From positions 6,110,501-6,174,500 of the forward strand of contig NZ_JAJSOO010000001.1 of assembly GCF_029428875.1 (NCBI RefSeq): a stretch of DNA of 64,000 bases. The letters run 5' to 3'. The notes beneath the pieces were generated by a model, which did not search any database, had not been told where the DNA came from, and saw only the letters and a program-made list of their open reading frames with translations. Of this stretch, positions 28,823 through 38,952 are shown in pieces (position 1 is the first letter of the stretch; each line of letters opens with the position of its first letter). Origin of the DNA: Streptomyces sp. JH34. Lineage in GTDB: Bacteria > Actinomycetota > Actinomycetes > Streptomycetales > Streptomycetaceae. The position numbers were made by a program, and so were the translations under genes.

Positions 28823-28965
28823 GGGGGGATTCTCGACGGGGCGGGCGGCCGGGGGGCGGGTTTCCACAGTTCGGACAGGACTCGTCCGCGTGCGGGCCCC
28901 GCGCGTCAGGCAGCCGCCGGGCCGCTTCCCGGGCCTGCCGGTGCACGCCGCCCCGAGCCGCAGCT

Positions 28966-30484
<1,519 letters not shown>

Positions 30485-30547
30485 TTCGCAGGCATCGCGG
30501 GCTACGTTGACGGGAAGGCGTTCGGAACCGACCCAGAGGAGCCCGCG

Positions 30548-31519
30548 ATGCCCTTCGCCCGCCTGAACCGAGCGACCACCCCGACCTCCCACATCGGGCT
30601 CGGCCTGGCCGCCGTCGGCAGGCCCGGCTACATCACCCCGCACCGGGACCGCGACCTGCCGGGCGACCGCGGAGTGGACGCGCTGCGCGCCCGCACCCAC
30701 GAACTCCTGGACGCGGCCTACGCCCAGGGTGTGCGCTACTTCGACGCCGCCCGTTCCTACGGCCGCGCCGAGGAGTTCCTCGCCGAGTGGCTGACCGCCC
30801 GCCCCGACGTGACGGACGTGGTCATCGGCAGCAAGTGGGGCTACACCTACACCGGTGACTGGCGTGTGGACGCCGAGGAGCACGAGGTCAAGGACCACTC
30901 CCTCGCCACCTTCGAGCGCCAGTACTCCGAGACGGACGCGCTGCTCGGCGACCGGCTCGATCTCTACCAGGTCCACTCGGTGACGGCCGACAGCCCCGTG
31001 CTCGGCGACAAGGGCCTCCACGCGCGCCTCGCCGAGCTGGCCGCCGCAGGCACCACGATCGGCTTCTCCGCGAGCGGCCCCGGCCAGGCCGACGCCATCC
31101 GGGCCGCCCTCGCCGTGACCGTGGACGGCGAACCCCTCTTCCGTACCGTCCAGGCCACGTACAACGCCCTGGAGACCTCCGCCGAGGCCGCACTCGCCGA
31201 GGCGCACGACGCCGGTGTCACGGTGATCGTCAAGGAGGCCATGGCCAACGGCCGGCTCGCCGGGACCGAGGCGCCCGCCGTCGTGCGCGAGATCGGCGCC
31301 GAGGCCGGCCTGGACGCGGACGCCGTGGCCCTGGCGCTCGTCCTCCGCCGGCCGTGGGCCGGAGTCGTCCTGTCCGGCGCGGCCACCGTCGCCCAGCTGG
31401 CGGCCAACCTGCACGCACCGCTGCTCGACCTGGACCCGGACCGGCTGGACCGGCTGGCAGCCCTGGTGGAGGAGCCGGAGGCGTACTGGCGGCACCGCGC
31501 CTCGCTGCCCTGGAGCTGA
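30548..31519 (+). CDS. Aldo/keto reductase
   Basis: A 323-aa (alpha/beta)8 oxidoreductase of the broad AKR family. The tetrad appears as Asp in 'YFDAARSYG', the Tyr of that motif, Lys in 'IGSKWGY' and His in 'LYQVHSV'. The C-terminal 'SGAATVAQLAANL' binds the cofactor phosphate. RBS AGAGGAG precedes the ATG. It follows argH by 63 bp in the same direction and may be cotranscribed, but no link to arginine metabolism is evident. Confidence 0.88.
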   Translation: MPFARLNRATTPTSHIGLGLAAVGRPGYITPHRDRDLPGDRGVDALRARTHELLDAAYAQGVRYFDAARSYGRAEEFLAEWLTARPDVTDVVIGSKWGYTYTGDWRVDAEEHEVKDHSLATFERQYSETDALLGDRLDLYQVHSVTADSPVLGDKGLHARLAELAAAGTTIGFSASGPGQADAIRAALAVTVDGEPLFRTVQATYNALETSAEAALAEAHDAGVTVIVKEAMANGRLAGTEAPAVVREIGAEAGLDADAVALALVLRRPWAGVVLSGAATVAQLAANLHAPLLDLDPDRLDRLAALVEEPEAYWRHRASLPWS

Positions 31520-31546
31520 GCGACCGGCCCGGCGTCCCCAGGCGTG

Positions 31547-31582
31547 CGCCGGCCGGGGCCGTTCGCGGCTCCCGGGCCGGCG
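31547..31582. terminator. Bidirectional terminator candidate
   Basis: CGCCGGCC and GGCCGGCG form an 8-bp stem with further GC pairing inside. It lies between the convergent aldo/keto reductase and HAD-like genes. Confidence 0.5.
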
Positions 31583-31621
31583 GGACCGCGCCCTCGCGCG
31601 CCGGTCCCCGGTGACGTCCGT

Positions 31622-32134
31622 TCAGGCGGCCCAGGCGGCCCAGTCGGCGAGGGCGTCGAAGTCCTCCCGCAGCAGCCCCACCCAGGGATCGATCCGCCGG
31701 AGCAGGGCCCGGCCCGGGTGATGCGCGGCGACGTAGTCCGTGTCCGGGCCGGAGATCTCGTCGTCCACCCAGGCGAACGGCCTGCCGTCCGCGTAGTCGA
31801 CGACGTACCGCGTCTTCCAGTACGTCCCGTCGGCCGTCACCCCGTGCATCGCCGGCCAGTCGATGTACGGCAGGGGCGGCAGGCCGAGCCGGGGGCCCAC
31901 CCACTCGTTGGCCTCGTCCTTCCAGGTGGTCGCCCAGACGAGCTCGTAACGGGCGGCGAGAGCCAGCAGCTCGTCGCGGTGGCCGGGGCTGAGCAGGACG
32001 GGCAGCGGAGTTCCCTCCTTCCACCCCGTCGGCCGCATCGGGTGGATCCGGTATCCCGCCGGTGGCGTGCTGCGGGCCAGCGCCGCGTACGGATTGAGCG
32101 GACCGTCGATGTCGATCATCAGCAGCGGCTTCAT
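31622..32134 (-). CDS. HAD-like hydrolase domain protein
   Basis: A 170-aa protein starting MKPLLMIDIDGPLNPY, where Asp8 and Asp10 form the HAD nucleophile/acid pair. 'ARYELVWATTWKDEANEWVG' matches motif II (WATTW), and 'FAWVDDEIS' supplies motif IV acidic residues. This pattern resembles the HAD domain found in 'Swiss army knife' RNA-repair proteins, here stand-alone. Substrate is unknown. The start lies close to the TetR operator region, but the two genes are divergent and about 100 bp apart. Confidence 0.8.
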   Translation of the reverse strand: MKPLLMIDIDGPLNPYAALARSTPPAGYRIHPMRPTGWKEGTPLPVLLSPGHRDELLALAARYELVWATTWKDEANEWVGPRLGLPPLPYIDWPAMHGVTADGTYWKTRYVVDYADGRPFAWVDDEISGPDTDYVAAHHPGRALLRRIDPWVGLLREDFDALADWAAWAA

Positions 32135-32193
32135 GCCGCCATGGTGCACTCCTCGGACGCGGGACCGTGCGGTGCGCGGACGAAGGAAGGCGC

Positions 32194-32218
32194 TGAGACG
32201 TTGCTGTCTCAAATGAGA
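32194..32218. promoter_or_regulatory. TetR operator with three alternating half-sites
   Basis: TGAGAC (32194-32199) pairs with GTCTCA (32206-32211), which in turn pairs with TGAGA (32214-32218) two bases on. The middle half-site is therefore shared by two overlapping palindromes. It lies 13 bases before the tetR ATG, where binding would block the tetR-mfs transcript. Confidence 0.7.
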
Positions 32219-32230
32219 TAACTTTGTCCC

Positions 32231-32782
32231 ATGACTCTTGACCGCGAGCAGGTGCTCCGGAGCGCCGCCGCACTGCTGACCCGCAAATCCACGGCCACCA
32301 TGGACGAGGTGGCCAGGGCCGCGGGCATCGGCCGTGCCACCCTGCACCGGCACTTCGCCGGGCGGGACGCACTGGTCGGAGCGCTGGAGGACCTCGGCAT
32401 CCAGGAATTCGAAGCCGCACTGGACGCCGCCGGACTCGACGAGGGGAGCGCCGAGGACGCACTGCGGCGACTCATCACGGCGGTCCAGCCGGCGGCCGGA
32501 CTGCTCTCGTTCCTCGTCACCGAGAACCAGCTCTTCGAGGGCGACGACGTCAACGACGGCTGGAACCGCCTCGACGCCCGCGTCTCCGCCTTCTTCCTCC
32601 GCGGCCAGGAACGGGGTGAATTCCGGATCGACCTCACCCCGGCCTGGCTGACCGAGGCGCTGTACGGCCTCATCGGGAGCTGCGCCTGGGCCGTCCAGGC
32701 CGGCCGGGTCGCCGCGCAGGACTTCCCCTACATGATCGTCGAGTTGCTCCTCGGCGGAGCACGCCGGAGCGTGGAGAAATGA
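32231..32782 (+). CDS. TetR-family transcriptional regulator
   Basis: A 183-aa repressor with an N-terminal HTH at about residues 22-45 (ATMDEVARAAGIGRATLHRH) and a ligand-binding C-terminal helix bundle. It begins right after a repeated palindrome and overlaps the MFS gene by four bases (ATGA). The arrangement is that of a self-regulated efflux operon, where the transported compound probably releases the repressor. Confidence 0.92.
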   Translation: MTLDREQVLRSAAALLTRKSTATMDEVARAAGIGRATLHRHFAGRDALVGALEDLGIQEFEAALDAAGLDEGSAEDALRRLITAVQPAAGLLSFLVTENQLFEGDDVNDGWNRLDARVSAFFLRGQERGEFRIDLTPAWLTEALYGLIGSCAWAVQAGRVAAQDFPYMIVELLLGGARRSVEK

Positions 32783-34326
32783 GCAGCACCTTCTCAAGGG
32801 CGGGCGTCACGGGCGACGAGCACCATCCGGGACGGTGGATCGCCCTCACGGTCCTCGTCCTCGCGGTGCTGCTGGTCGCCGTCGACGCCACCGTCCTCGG
32901 CCTGGCCACCCCGTTCCTCAGCGAGGACCTCGAACCGACCGGAACCCAGCTGCTCTGGATCGGCGACGTCTACTCCTTCGTCATCGCGGGACTCCTGGTC
33001 TCCATGGGCAGCCTCGGCGACCGCATCGGCCGCAAGAAGCTGCTGCTGACCGGTGCCACCGCCTTCGGGGCGGTCTCCGTGCTCAACGCCTACGCGTCGA
33101 GCCCCGAGATGATGATCGTGGCCAGGGCCCTGCTCGGTGTCGCGGGGGCCACGCTGATGCCGTCCACCCTCGCCCTGATCCGCAACCTCTTCCACGACCC
33201 GCGCGAACGCAGCCTCGCCGTCGGCATCTGGGGCGCCATGGCCGCGGCGGGCGCGGCCGTCGGGCCGGTCGTGGGCGGGCTCCTGCTGGAGCACTTCTGG
33301 TGGGGCTCGGTCTTCCTGATCAACCTGCCCGTCATGGCGGTCCTCGTCGCCGTCGGCATCAAGATGATCCCCGAGTCGAAGAACCCGGCACCCGGCCCCT
33401 GGGACCTGCCCAGTGTGGGTCTCTCCCTGGTCGGCATGATCGGCGTCGTGTACGCCGTCAAGGAGGCCGCCGCACACGGTGTGAGCTGGGAGAACGGCGT
33501 GGCGGCCATCGGTGGGGTGCTGGCCCTCACCTGGTTCGTGCGCCGTCAGCTCAAGCTTCCCGCGCCACTGCTGGACATGCGGCTCTTCCACCACCGGGGC
33601 TTCTCCGGCGCGGTCCTCGCCGACCTGCTGACCATCCTCGGCCTCTCCGGGATCGTCTTCTTCCTCTCCCAGTTCCTGCAACTGGTCCAGGGAAGGGGCC
33701 CCCTCGAAGCCGGGCTCGCCGAACTGCCCGCGGCCGTGGGCGCCGTGACCGCCGGTCTCCTGGCGGGAAGGGTGGCGCGCCGTTACTCGGTGCGGTCGGT
33801 CGTCGCCCTGGGGCTCGGAGCCATCGGCGTCTCGCTCGCCGTGGTCACGGTGATCCACAAGGAGACCGGTTACCCCCTGATCGGGGTGCTGCTCCTGGTG
33901 GTGGGCGTCGGCGCGGGCTTCGCCTTCACCGTCACCTCCGACGTCATCCTCTCCAGCGTCCCGAAGGAGCAGGCGGGCTCCGCGTCGGCGGTGTCCGAGA
34001 CGGCGTACGAGCTCGGCGCCGCCCTCGGTATCGCACTGCTCGGGTCCATCGTGACGGGCGTCTACAAGGGCTTCGGAACCCCCGGGGGCATCCCGGACGC
34101 GGCGGCGAGGGCGGCCCACGAATCCCTGGGCGGTGCCGTGGAGACGGCGGCGCGCCTGCCCGCGCACCAGGGGAGCGAACTCGTCGTCGCGGCTCAGGAG
34201 GCCTTCGTGAACGGGCTGCGGGTGTCGGCGGCGGTCGGTGCCGTCGTCCTGCTCGCCACCGCCGCCTCCGCCTGGTACCTGCTGCGTGACCAGAAGCTGG
34301 AGGAGGGGATCATCCCCGACGAATGA
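32779..34326 (+). CDS. MFS transporter, DHA2 (EmrB/QacA) family
   Basis: A 515-aa protein with about 14 membrane segments. Motif A 'GSLGDRIGRKKLL' and motif C 'GIWGAMAAAGAAVGPVVGG' identify a proton-driven drug exporter of the DHA2 class. 'VDATVLGLATPFL' at the start is the usual first helix (Asp in TM1). Control by the coupled TetR gene is likely. A stem-loop directly follows the stop. Confidence 0.93.
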   Translation: MSSTFSRAGVTGDEHHPGRWIALTVLVLAVLLVAVDATVLGLATPFLSEDLEPTGTQLLWIGDVYSFVIAGLLVSMGSLGDRIGRKKLLLTGATAFGAVSVLNAYASSPEMMIVARALLGVAGATLMPSTLALIRNLFHDPRERSLAVGIWGAMAAAGAAVGPVVGGLLLEHFWWGSVFLINLPVMAVLVAVGIKMIPESKNPAPGPWDLPSVGLSLVGMIGVVYAVKEAAAHGVSWENGVAAIGGVLALTWFVRRQLKLPAPLLDMRLFHHRGFSGAVLADLLTILGLSGIVFFLSQFLQLVQGRGPLEAGLAELPAAVGAVTAGLLAGRVARRYSVRSVVALGLGAIGVSLAVVTVIHKETGYPLIGVLLLVVGVGAGFAFTVTSDVILSSVPKEQAGSASAVSETAYELGAALGIALLGSIVTGVYKGFGTPGGIPDAAARAAHESLGGAVETAARLPAHQGSELVVAAQEAFVNGLRVSAAVGAVVLLATAASAWYLLRDQKLEEGIIPDE

Positions 34327-34328
34327 GA

Positions 34329-34352
34329 GACCCGGCGCGGTCGCGCCGGGTC
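34329..34352. terminator. Terminator after MFS gene
   Basis: A near-continuous GC hairpin, GACCCGGCGCG / CGCGCCGGGTC, begins three bases past the MFS stop codon and lies between convergent genes. Confidence 0.75.
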
Positions 34353-34373
34353 GCCGGATGCACCCGTCCGGCC

Positions 34374-35045
34374 TCAGGCGGCCTTGGCCTTCGTTGCGTA
34401 CATGTCGACGTACTCCTGGCCGGACAGCCGCATCACCTCGGCCATCACGGAGTCCGTGACGGCCCGCAGGACGTAGCGGTCGCGGTCCATGCCCTCGTAG
34501 CGCGAGAACTCCATCGGCTCACCGAAGCGGACCGTGACCTTGCCCGGGCGCGGCAGACCGGCACCGCCGGGCTGCAGCTTGTCCGTGCCGATCATCGCGA
34601 ACGGGACGACCGGCGCACCGGTCATCAGGGTCAGCCTGGCGATACCCGTACGGCCCCGGTAGAGACGGCCGTCGGGGGAGCGGGTGCCCTCGGGGTAGAT
34701 GGCGAAGGCCTGCCCCTCCTCCAGCACCCGACGGCCCGTCATCAGCGCCGCGACGCCGCCGCGCCCGCCGTCACGGTCGACCGGGATCATCCCGCAGCCC
34801 GTGAAGAACCACGCCATGAGCCGGCCCTTGAGGCCCTTGCCGGTGACGTACTCGTCCTTGCCGATGTAGAACACCGGCCGGTCGCAGCAGATCGGCATGA
34901 TCATGGAGTCGATGAACGTCAGGTGGTTGCCCGCGAGGATCACCGGACCGGTTCCCGGGATGTTCTCCACGCCTTCCACCTGAGGCCGGAAGAGCAGGCG
35001 CAGGATCGGTCCGAGCACTGCCTTGATGACCGTGAGTCGGGACAA
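34374..35045 (-). CDS. 1-acyl-sn-glycerol-3-phosphate acyltransferase-like protein (PlsC)
   Basis: A 223-aa lysophospholipid acyltransferase. The HX4D motif is His41-Asp46 (GNHLTFIDS) and the third motif is 'IYPEGTRSPDG'. A hydrophobic N-terminus (residues 5-20) attaches it to the membrane. The TTG start at 35045 is chosen because GGAGG lies five bases upstream and no ATG/GTG fits. It would transfer an acyl group to lysophosphatidate or a related lipid, and it is one of several paralogues usual in Streptomyces. Confidence 0.88.
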   Translation of the reverse strand: MSRLTVIKAVLGPILRLLFRPQVEGVENIPGTGPVILAGNHLTFIDSMIMPICCDRPVFYIGKDEYVTGKGLKGRLMAWFFTGCGMIPVDRDGGRGGVAALMTGRRVLEEGQAFAIYPEGTRSPDGRLYRGRTGIARLTLMTGAPVVPFAMIGTDKLQPGGAGLPRPGKVTVRFGEPMEFSRYEGMDRDRYVLRAVTDSVMAEVMRLSGQEYVDMYATKAKAA

Positions 35046-35277
35046 CGCATCCTCCGGTGTCGTGGCCGGGCGGCCGGGGCGGGAAATCGCGAGGGTCTGT
35101 GCAGGTGAGGACGATACTCGCGGGTACCACCTCTCCGCACATCGGGTTCACCGAGCGGATACGCGGTGTTGACATGAGTTTCCGCCATGTTCGTCCACGG
35201 GCCGCCCCACCGATGGCGTAGCTGCCTACGATCAAGCCTCCCCCGAAGGTGCCGGACATCACACGCGAGGAGCATTC

Positions 35278-36440
35278 ATGACAGAGCGCGCGCAGACTGC
35301 ACCCGGTCGGCGGACCCTGCTGGGGGCCGCCGTCCTCGGTACGGCGGTGCTCGGAACATCCGGCGCGGCGAACGCCGCCGGGCGTGGCGCGCCTGCCGGG
35401 CGTGGCGGTGGGCACGGTTCCTACCGTGACCTCCCGGTGCCCACCGTCATCGGCCACCGGGGCGCCAGCGGCTACCGGCCCGAACACACGCTCGGCTCCT
35501 ACCAGCTGGCGCTGGACATGGGCGCGCACATCGTCGAGCAGGACCTCGTGCCGACCAAGGACGGGCACCTCGTCTGCCGGCACGAGAACGACATCACCGG
35601 CACCACGGACGTCGCCGAGCATCCCGAGTTCGCGAGCCGCAAGGCCACCAAGCGGGTCGACGGGGTGTCGCTCACCGGCTGGTTCACCGAGGACTTCACC
35701 CTCGCGGAACTCAAGACGCTCCGCGCCAAGGAGCGGATCCCCGGCAACCGCCAGGAGAACACGGTGTACGACGGGCGCTGGGAGATCCCGACGTTCGAAG
35801 AGGTCCTGCGCTGGGCGGACGAGGAGGGCCGCAGGCGCGGCAGGACCGTCTGGCTCTACGTCGAGACGAAGCACCCCTCGTACTTCAGGGGTCTCGGCCT
35901 CGGCCTGGAGGAGCGGCTCGCCAAGCTGCTGCGCCGCCACGGCCGCCACCGGGCGAACTCCGCGCTGATCCTCCAGTCCTTCGAGCCGAGCTCGATGCAG
36001 CGGATGGCGAAACTCGTCGCCACCCCGCGCGTCGTCCTGCTGTCGGGCCCGAAGGAACGCCCGTGGGACTTCGTCGAGGCCGGCGACCCCGCACCGTCGC
36101 CGATCTGGTCCGGCCCGCCGGACTGAAGTGGATCGCGTCGTTCGCGCAGGGCATCGGCCCCACCCTGGACCTGGTCATCCCCCGCGACGGCTCGGGACGG
36201 CTCACCACGCCCACCGCCCTGGTCGCGGACGCCCACGCGCGGGGCCTGGTCCTGCACCCGTACACGATGCGCAACGAGAACAGTTTCCTGCCCGCGGACT
36301 TCCGGCGCGGCACGGACCCGAATGCCTACGGCGACGTGTTCGGGGCCCTGCGGGTGTACTTCGAGGCGGGTATCGACGGGATCTTCTCCGACAACCCCGA
36401 CACGGCCCTGCTCGCGGCCGCCGACTTTGCCAAGGACTGA
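35278..36440 (+). pseudogene. Secreted glycerophosphodiester phosphodiesterase, disrupted by a frameshift
   Basis: From 35278 the product has a Tat-like signal (GRRTLLGAAVLGTAVLG) and the GDPD start 'VPTVIGHRGASGYRPEHT', with 'VEQDLVPTKDGHLVCRHEND' supplying catalytic acids and His. The frame ends at 36126, but near 36090 the coding sense moves to the next frame (from PRTVADLVRP to a normal C-terminus 'GIFSDNPDTALLAAADFAKD', ending 36440). One missing C in the run at 36088-36091 explains this. If the base is really absent the enzyme is truncated; otherwise it is an intact exported phosphodiesterase of ~387 aa that feeds phosphate/glycerol scavenging. Confidence 0.85.
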
Positions 36441-36576
36441 GTGCCCGGGAAGGACCCGGTGCCCGGGCGGGGCCCACGGCCGGGCCGGAGGCGTCAGCCG
36501 TCCGGCCCGCATGCCCCGGTCGGGTGGAGCTCCCCGGACGGGGCAACCGGCCCCGCCCGGCGAGCGTTGACGGGAC

Positions 36577-37146
36577 ATGACTCTTCTTGATCATGTCCCC
36601 CCGGCCCCGGCCGGGAAGGCGGACGGCCGGGCGGGAGAGGCCGTCCTCGCCCTGCACGCCCTGGTACGGGCGGAAGCGGCAGCCGAGGCCCAGGCCGCCG
36701 GGACCGAGGCCGCGGACCTCGAACAGGCGGTCTGGCTGCGGCTGCTGGAGCGCCGGCCCGGCCCGGAGCTTCCCGAGGACCCTGTCCGCTGGGTCCGCAC
36801 CGCGGTCCGCGCCGAGGCGCGCGTCGCCCGCCGCAGGGTCCGGCGCGAGCGCGCCTTCACCGCGGGTGAACAGCCGGGCGACTGGGCGGACTGTCCCGAA
36901 CGGATCGCCGTGGGGGCCGACGAACGCCGCGCGCTGCGCACCGCGGTGGGACGGCTGCCCGGGAGGTGTCCGCGTCTGCTCGGGGCGATGCTGGCCGCCC
37001 ACGATCCCACGTACCGCGAGATCGCAGGGGAGTTGGGTATGTCACAGGGCAGTTTGGGTCCGATGCGTTCCCGATGCCTTGGATGTCTGCGCAGAATGCT
37101 CGCGACGGAGGTTGTAGCTCCTGAACTGCGGGGAATGGAGCGGTAG
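36577..37146 (+). CDS. Sigma-70 region-4-like protein
   Basis: A 189-aa protein. The C-terminal part 'LRTAVGRLPGRCPRLLGAML' followed by 'TYREIAGELGMSQGSLGPMR' and 'SRCLGCLRRML' is a sigma region 4 helix-turn-helix. Upstream, 'LEQAVWLRLLERRPGPELPE' and 'PVRWVRTAVRAEARVARRRV' resemble a reduced ECF region 2. It is therefore probably an ECF-like sigma factor or derived regulator. No anti-sigma gene is adjacent. Length agrees with small ECF proteins. Confidence 0.75.
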   Translation: MTLLDHVPPAPAGKADGRAGEAVLALHALVRAEAAAEAQAAGTEAADLEQAVWLRLLERRPGPELPEDPVRWVRTAVRAEARVARRRVRRERAFTAGEQPGDWADCPERIAVGADERRALRTAVGRLPGRCPRLLGAMLAAHDPTYREIAGELGMSQGSLGPMRSRCLGCLRRMLATEVVAPELRGMER

Positions 37147-37183
37147 ACAACCGGCGGAGCAGGTGAGCGGGAGGCATGCACAC

Positions 37184-37687
37184 ATGGGCATGAGCGTGAC
37201 CATCTCGGCGGCGACAGCACAGGACGTCGAGCAGATTTTCCGACTCCAGTACCTCTGCTTCCAGAGCGAGGCGGAGCTCTACGGCAACTACCGGATCGAC
37301 CCGCTCGTCCAGTCCCTCGACTCGGTTCGGGACGAAGTCGGCACGGACCTGGTGTTCGTGGCCCGGCTCGGCGACGAAGTCGTCGGCTCCGTACGCGGCT
37401 TCACCGACGCGGACGGCACCGGCCGGATCGGCAAGCTCTGCGTCCACCCCCGGCTCCGCAACCACGGCCTGGGCACCCGTCTGCTGCGTGCCGCCGAGTC
37501 CGGTCTCACGGACGGGCGTTCGGCCACCCGCTTCCGCCTGCACACGGGGGAGCGCAGCGAGGGCAGTCTCCGGCTCTACCGCAAGGCGGGTTACGCCCGG
37601 GTGGGCAACGCCACCGGAGGTGACGGCGTCCGGCTGGTCCTGCTGGAGAAGGACGCCGACGCGCCGGCGTACGTGACCAGCGCCTGA
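37184..37687 (+). CDS. GNAT-family N-acetyltransferase
   Basis: A 167-aa acetyltransferase with one GNAT domain. Motif A is 'GKLCVHPRLRNHGLGTRLLR' and motif B is 'SLRLYRKAGYARVG'. ATG 37184 is nine bases after GGGAGG; ATG 37190 would be too far. It is 37 bp after the sigma-like gene and may share its transcript. Substrate unknown. Confidence 0.87.
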   Translation: MGMSVTISAATAQDVEQIFRLQYLCFQSEAELYGNYRIDPLVQSLDSVRDEVGTDLVFVARLGDEVVGSVRGFTDADGTGRIGKLCVHPRLRNHGLGTRLLRAAESGLTDGRSATRFRLHTGERSEGSLRLYRKAGYARVGNATGGDGVRLVLLEKDADAPAYVTSA

Positions 37688-37715
37688 ACCACCCCGGCGA
37701 CGCCCGGAGCCAGGC

Positions 37716-37769
37716 GTCACGTGCGCCGGTCGGTCACGTGCGCCGGTCGGTCACCACGTGCGCCGGCCG
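37716..37769. repeat. Three tandem copies of a 17-20 bp unit containing CACGTG
   Basis: Two identical copies of GTCACGTGCGCCGGTCG (37716-37732, 37733-37749) and a 20-base variant with an inserted CCA (37750-37769) lie between convergent genes. Each holds the palindrome CACGTG. Confidence 0.85.
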
Positions 37770-37778
37770 TCACGAGCG

Positions 37779-38231
37779 TCAGGCGTTACGCGCGCGGCGC
37801 AGCCAGATCATCCCGGTGACCGGCAGGATCACCGGGATGAACAGGTAGCCCATGCCGAATTCCGACCAGACCGTGCTGTCGGGGAATGCGGACGGCTCCA
37901 ACCGCGTCCAGGTGCCGATGACCAGCACGCCCGCGAGCTCGGCGGCGCAGCACATCAGCGCCGCCTTCCGCGCCTTCTCCCCGCCCCGCACCAGCGAGTA
38001 CGTGATGAAGCCGTACACGACGGCGGCGACGGCCGAGAGGACGTACGCGAGCGGCGCCCTGCCGAAGTCCATGATCATCTCGACGATCGAGCGGGACGCG
38101 GCGGCCACGGTGAACACCCCGTAGAACCAGACCAGTACCCGGCCGGGCCCCGTGCCGAGCTCGAACCGCTGCTTTTGTTCCGGGGTGTCGTGCTGCGGGG
38201 CGGGCGCCCCGGCGCGGTCGGTGTCGCTCAT
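37779..38231 (-). CDS. Integral membrane protein
   Basis: A 150-aa protein with four likely membrane segments (roughly residues 33-50, 63-85, 93-110, 125-145) after a polar N-terminal tail of about 28 residues. It ends MIWLRRARNA with a positive-inside C-terminus. No domain with known function is recognised. It begins two bases after the end of the upstream membrane-protein gene, so both form one operon and may act as a pair. Confidence 0.8.
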   Translation of the reverse strand: MSDTDRAGAPAPQHDTPEQKQRFELGTGPGRVLVWFYGVFTVAAASRSIVEMIMDFGRAPLAYVLSAVAAVVYGFITYSLVRGGEKARKAALMCCAAELAGVLVIGTWTRLEPSAFPDSTVWSEFGMGYLFIPVILPVTGMIWLRRARNA

Positions 38232-38233
38232 GG

Positions 38234-38593
38234 TCACTTTCCCCAGATGTCGTAGAGCCGCACTTCGAGGACGGCGAGGACGACCGCACCGGCAGCCACC
38301 GTCACCGAACCCCAGCGGGTCCGTTCCGACAGCGACAGGAACCCTGCCGCGGGCACGGCCGCGAAGGCGCCGATCAGATAGGCGATGAAGATCGTCATGC
38401 CCTGATCGGGCCGCTCGCCCCGGGCCAGCTGCACGATACCCACGAGCAGCTGTGCCAGCGCCAGCACGGAGACGACGGCCATGCCGATGAAGTGCCAGTC
38501 CTTGGTGGGCTGGTCCCGGTAGGCGGCGATTCCGCACCAGGCGGCGAGGGCGAGCGCGGTCACGGCGACCGCGACCGTCAGGGCGTCAAGCAT
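38234..38593 (-). CDS. Small integral membrane protein
   Basis: A 119-aa protein with four hydrophobic segments (around 5-22, 38-58, 68-85, 92-110) and short polar loops, ending RLYDIWGK. Function unknown. TAATAT 9 bases before the ATG (minus strand of 38603-38608) could be a -10 box, making this the start of a two-gene leaderless transcript with the 150-aa membrane protein. Confidence 0.8.
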   Translation of the reverse strand: MLDALTVAVAVTALALAAWCGIAAYRDQPTKDWHFIGMAVVSVLALAQLLVGIVQLARGERPDQGMTIFIAYLIGAFAAVPAAGFLSLSERTRWGSVTVAAGAVVLAVLEVRLYDIWGK

Positions 38594-38602
38594 GGAGTGA
38601 GG

Positions 38603-38608
38603 ATATTA
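38603..38608 (-). promoter_or_regulatory. Possible -10 box for membrane-protein operon
   Basis: TAATAT on the minus strand lies 9 bases before the ATG at 38593, fitting a very short or absent leader. No convincing -35 is seen. Between here and the leader ORF at 38866 the sequence holds no gene. Confidence 0.4.
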
Positions 38609-38865
38609 CGGACGGGCGGAGCGGCCGCGTGCGGGCCCGGGACGCCACGGCGGGCGGGGGCGGGTGTCTCAGGAATCGTGGCCTTTGCCACAGCGTGTGC
38701 ACAGCATGATCGTGAGGCAGTCGGCGCGAGCAGCGGCCGTTGGCACGTCTCCGCAGGTCAAAGCGGTGCGAAGGGTGATCGCGGTGCCGGGCGTACGCGA
38801 GCCCACGCTGTCCGCTATGCGGACGCCTCGGGTCGTCGGAACGTTACGTCTGTTTTACTTGGGCC

Positions 38866-38952
38866 ATGACCACGACGAGCTACCGCAGCCCTGCGACCGA
38901 GGCGATCCTGACGCCCGGTGCTCGTTGTATGTGTCGAATGCGCGCCTTCTGA
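38866..38952 (+). CDS. Putative leader peptide upstream of metNIQ (attenuator)
   Basis: A 28-codon ORF starting at an ATG 306 bp before metN. It begins MTTTSYRSPATEAILTPGAR and ends C-M-C-R-M-R-A-F before TGA. Two Cys and two Met codons lie within five positions near its end, unusual for any short ORF and fitting for a gene set that takes up methionine. No RBS precedes the ATG, as in leaderless Streptomyces leader peptides. The 219 bases between its stop and metN contain several GC hairpins (for example CTCGC / GCGAG at about 38970-38987). Attenuation by Cys/Met supply is inferred. Confidence 0.6.
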   Translation: MTTTSYRSPATEAILTPGARCMCRMRAF

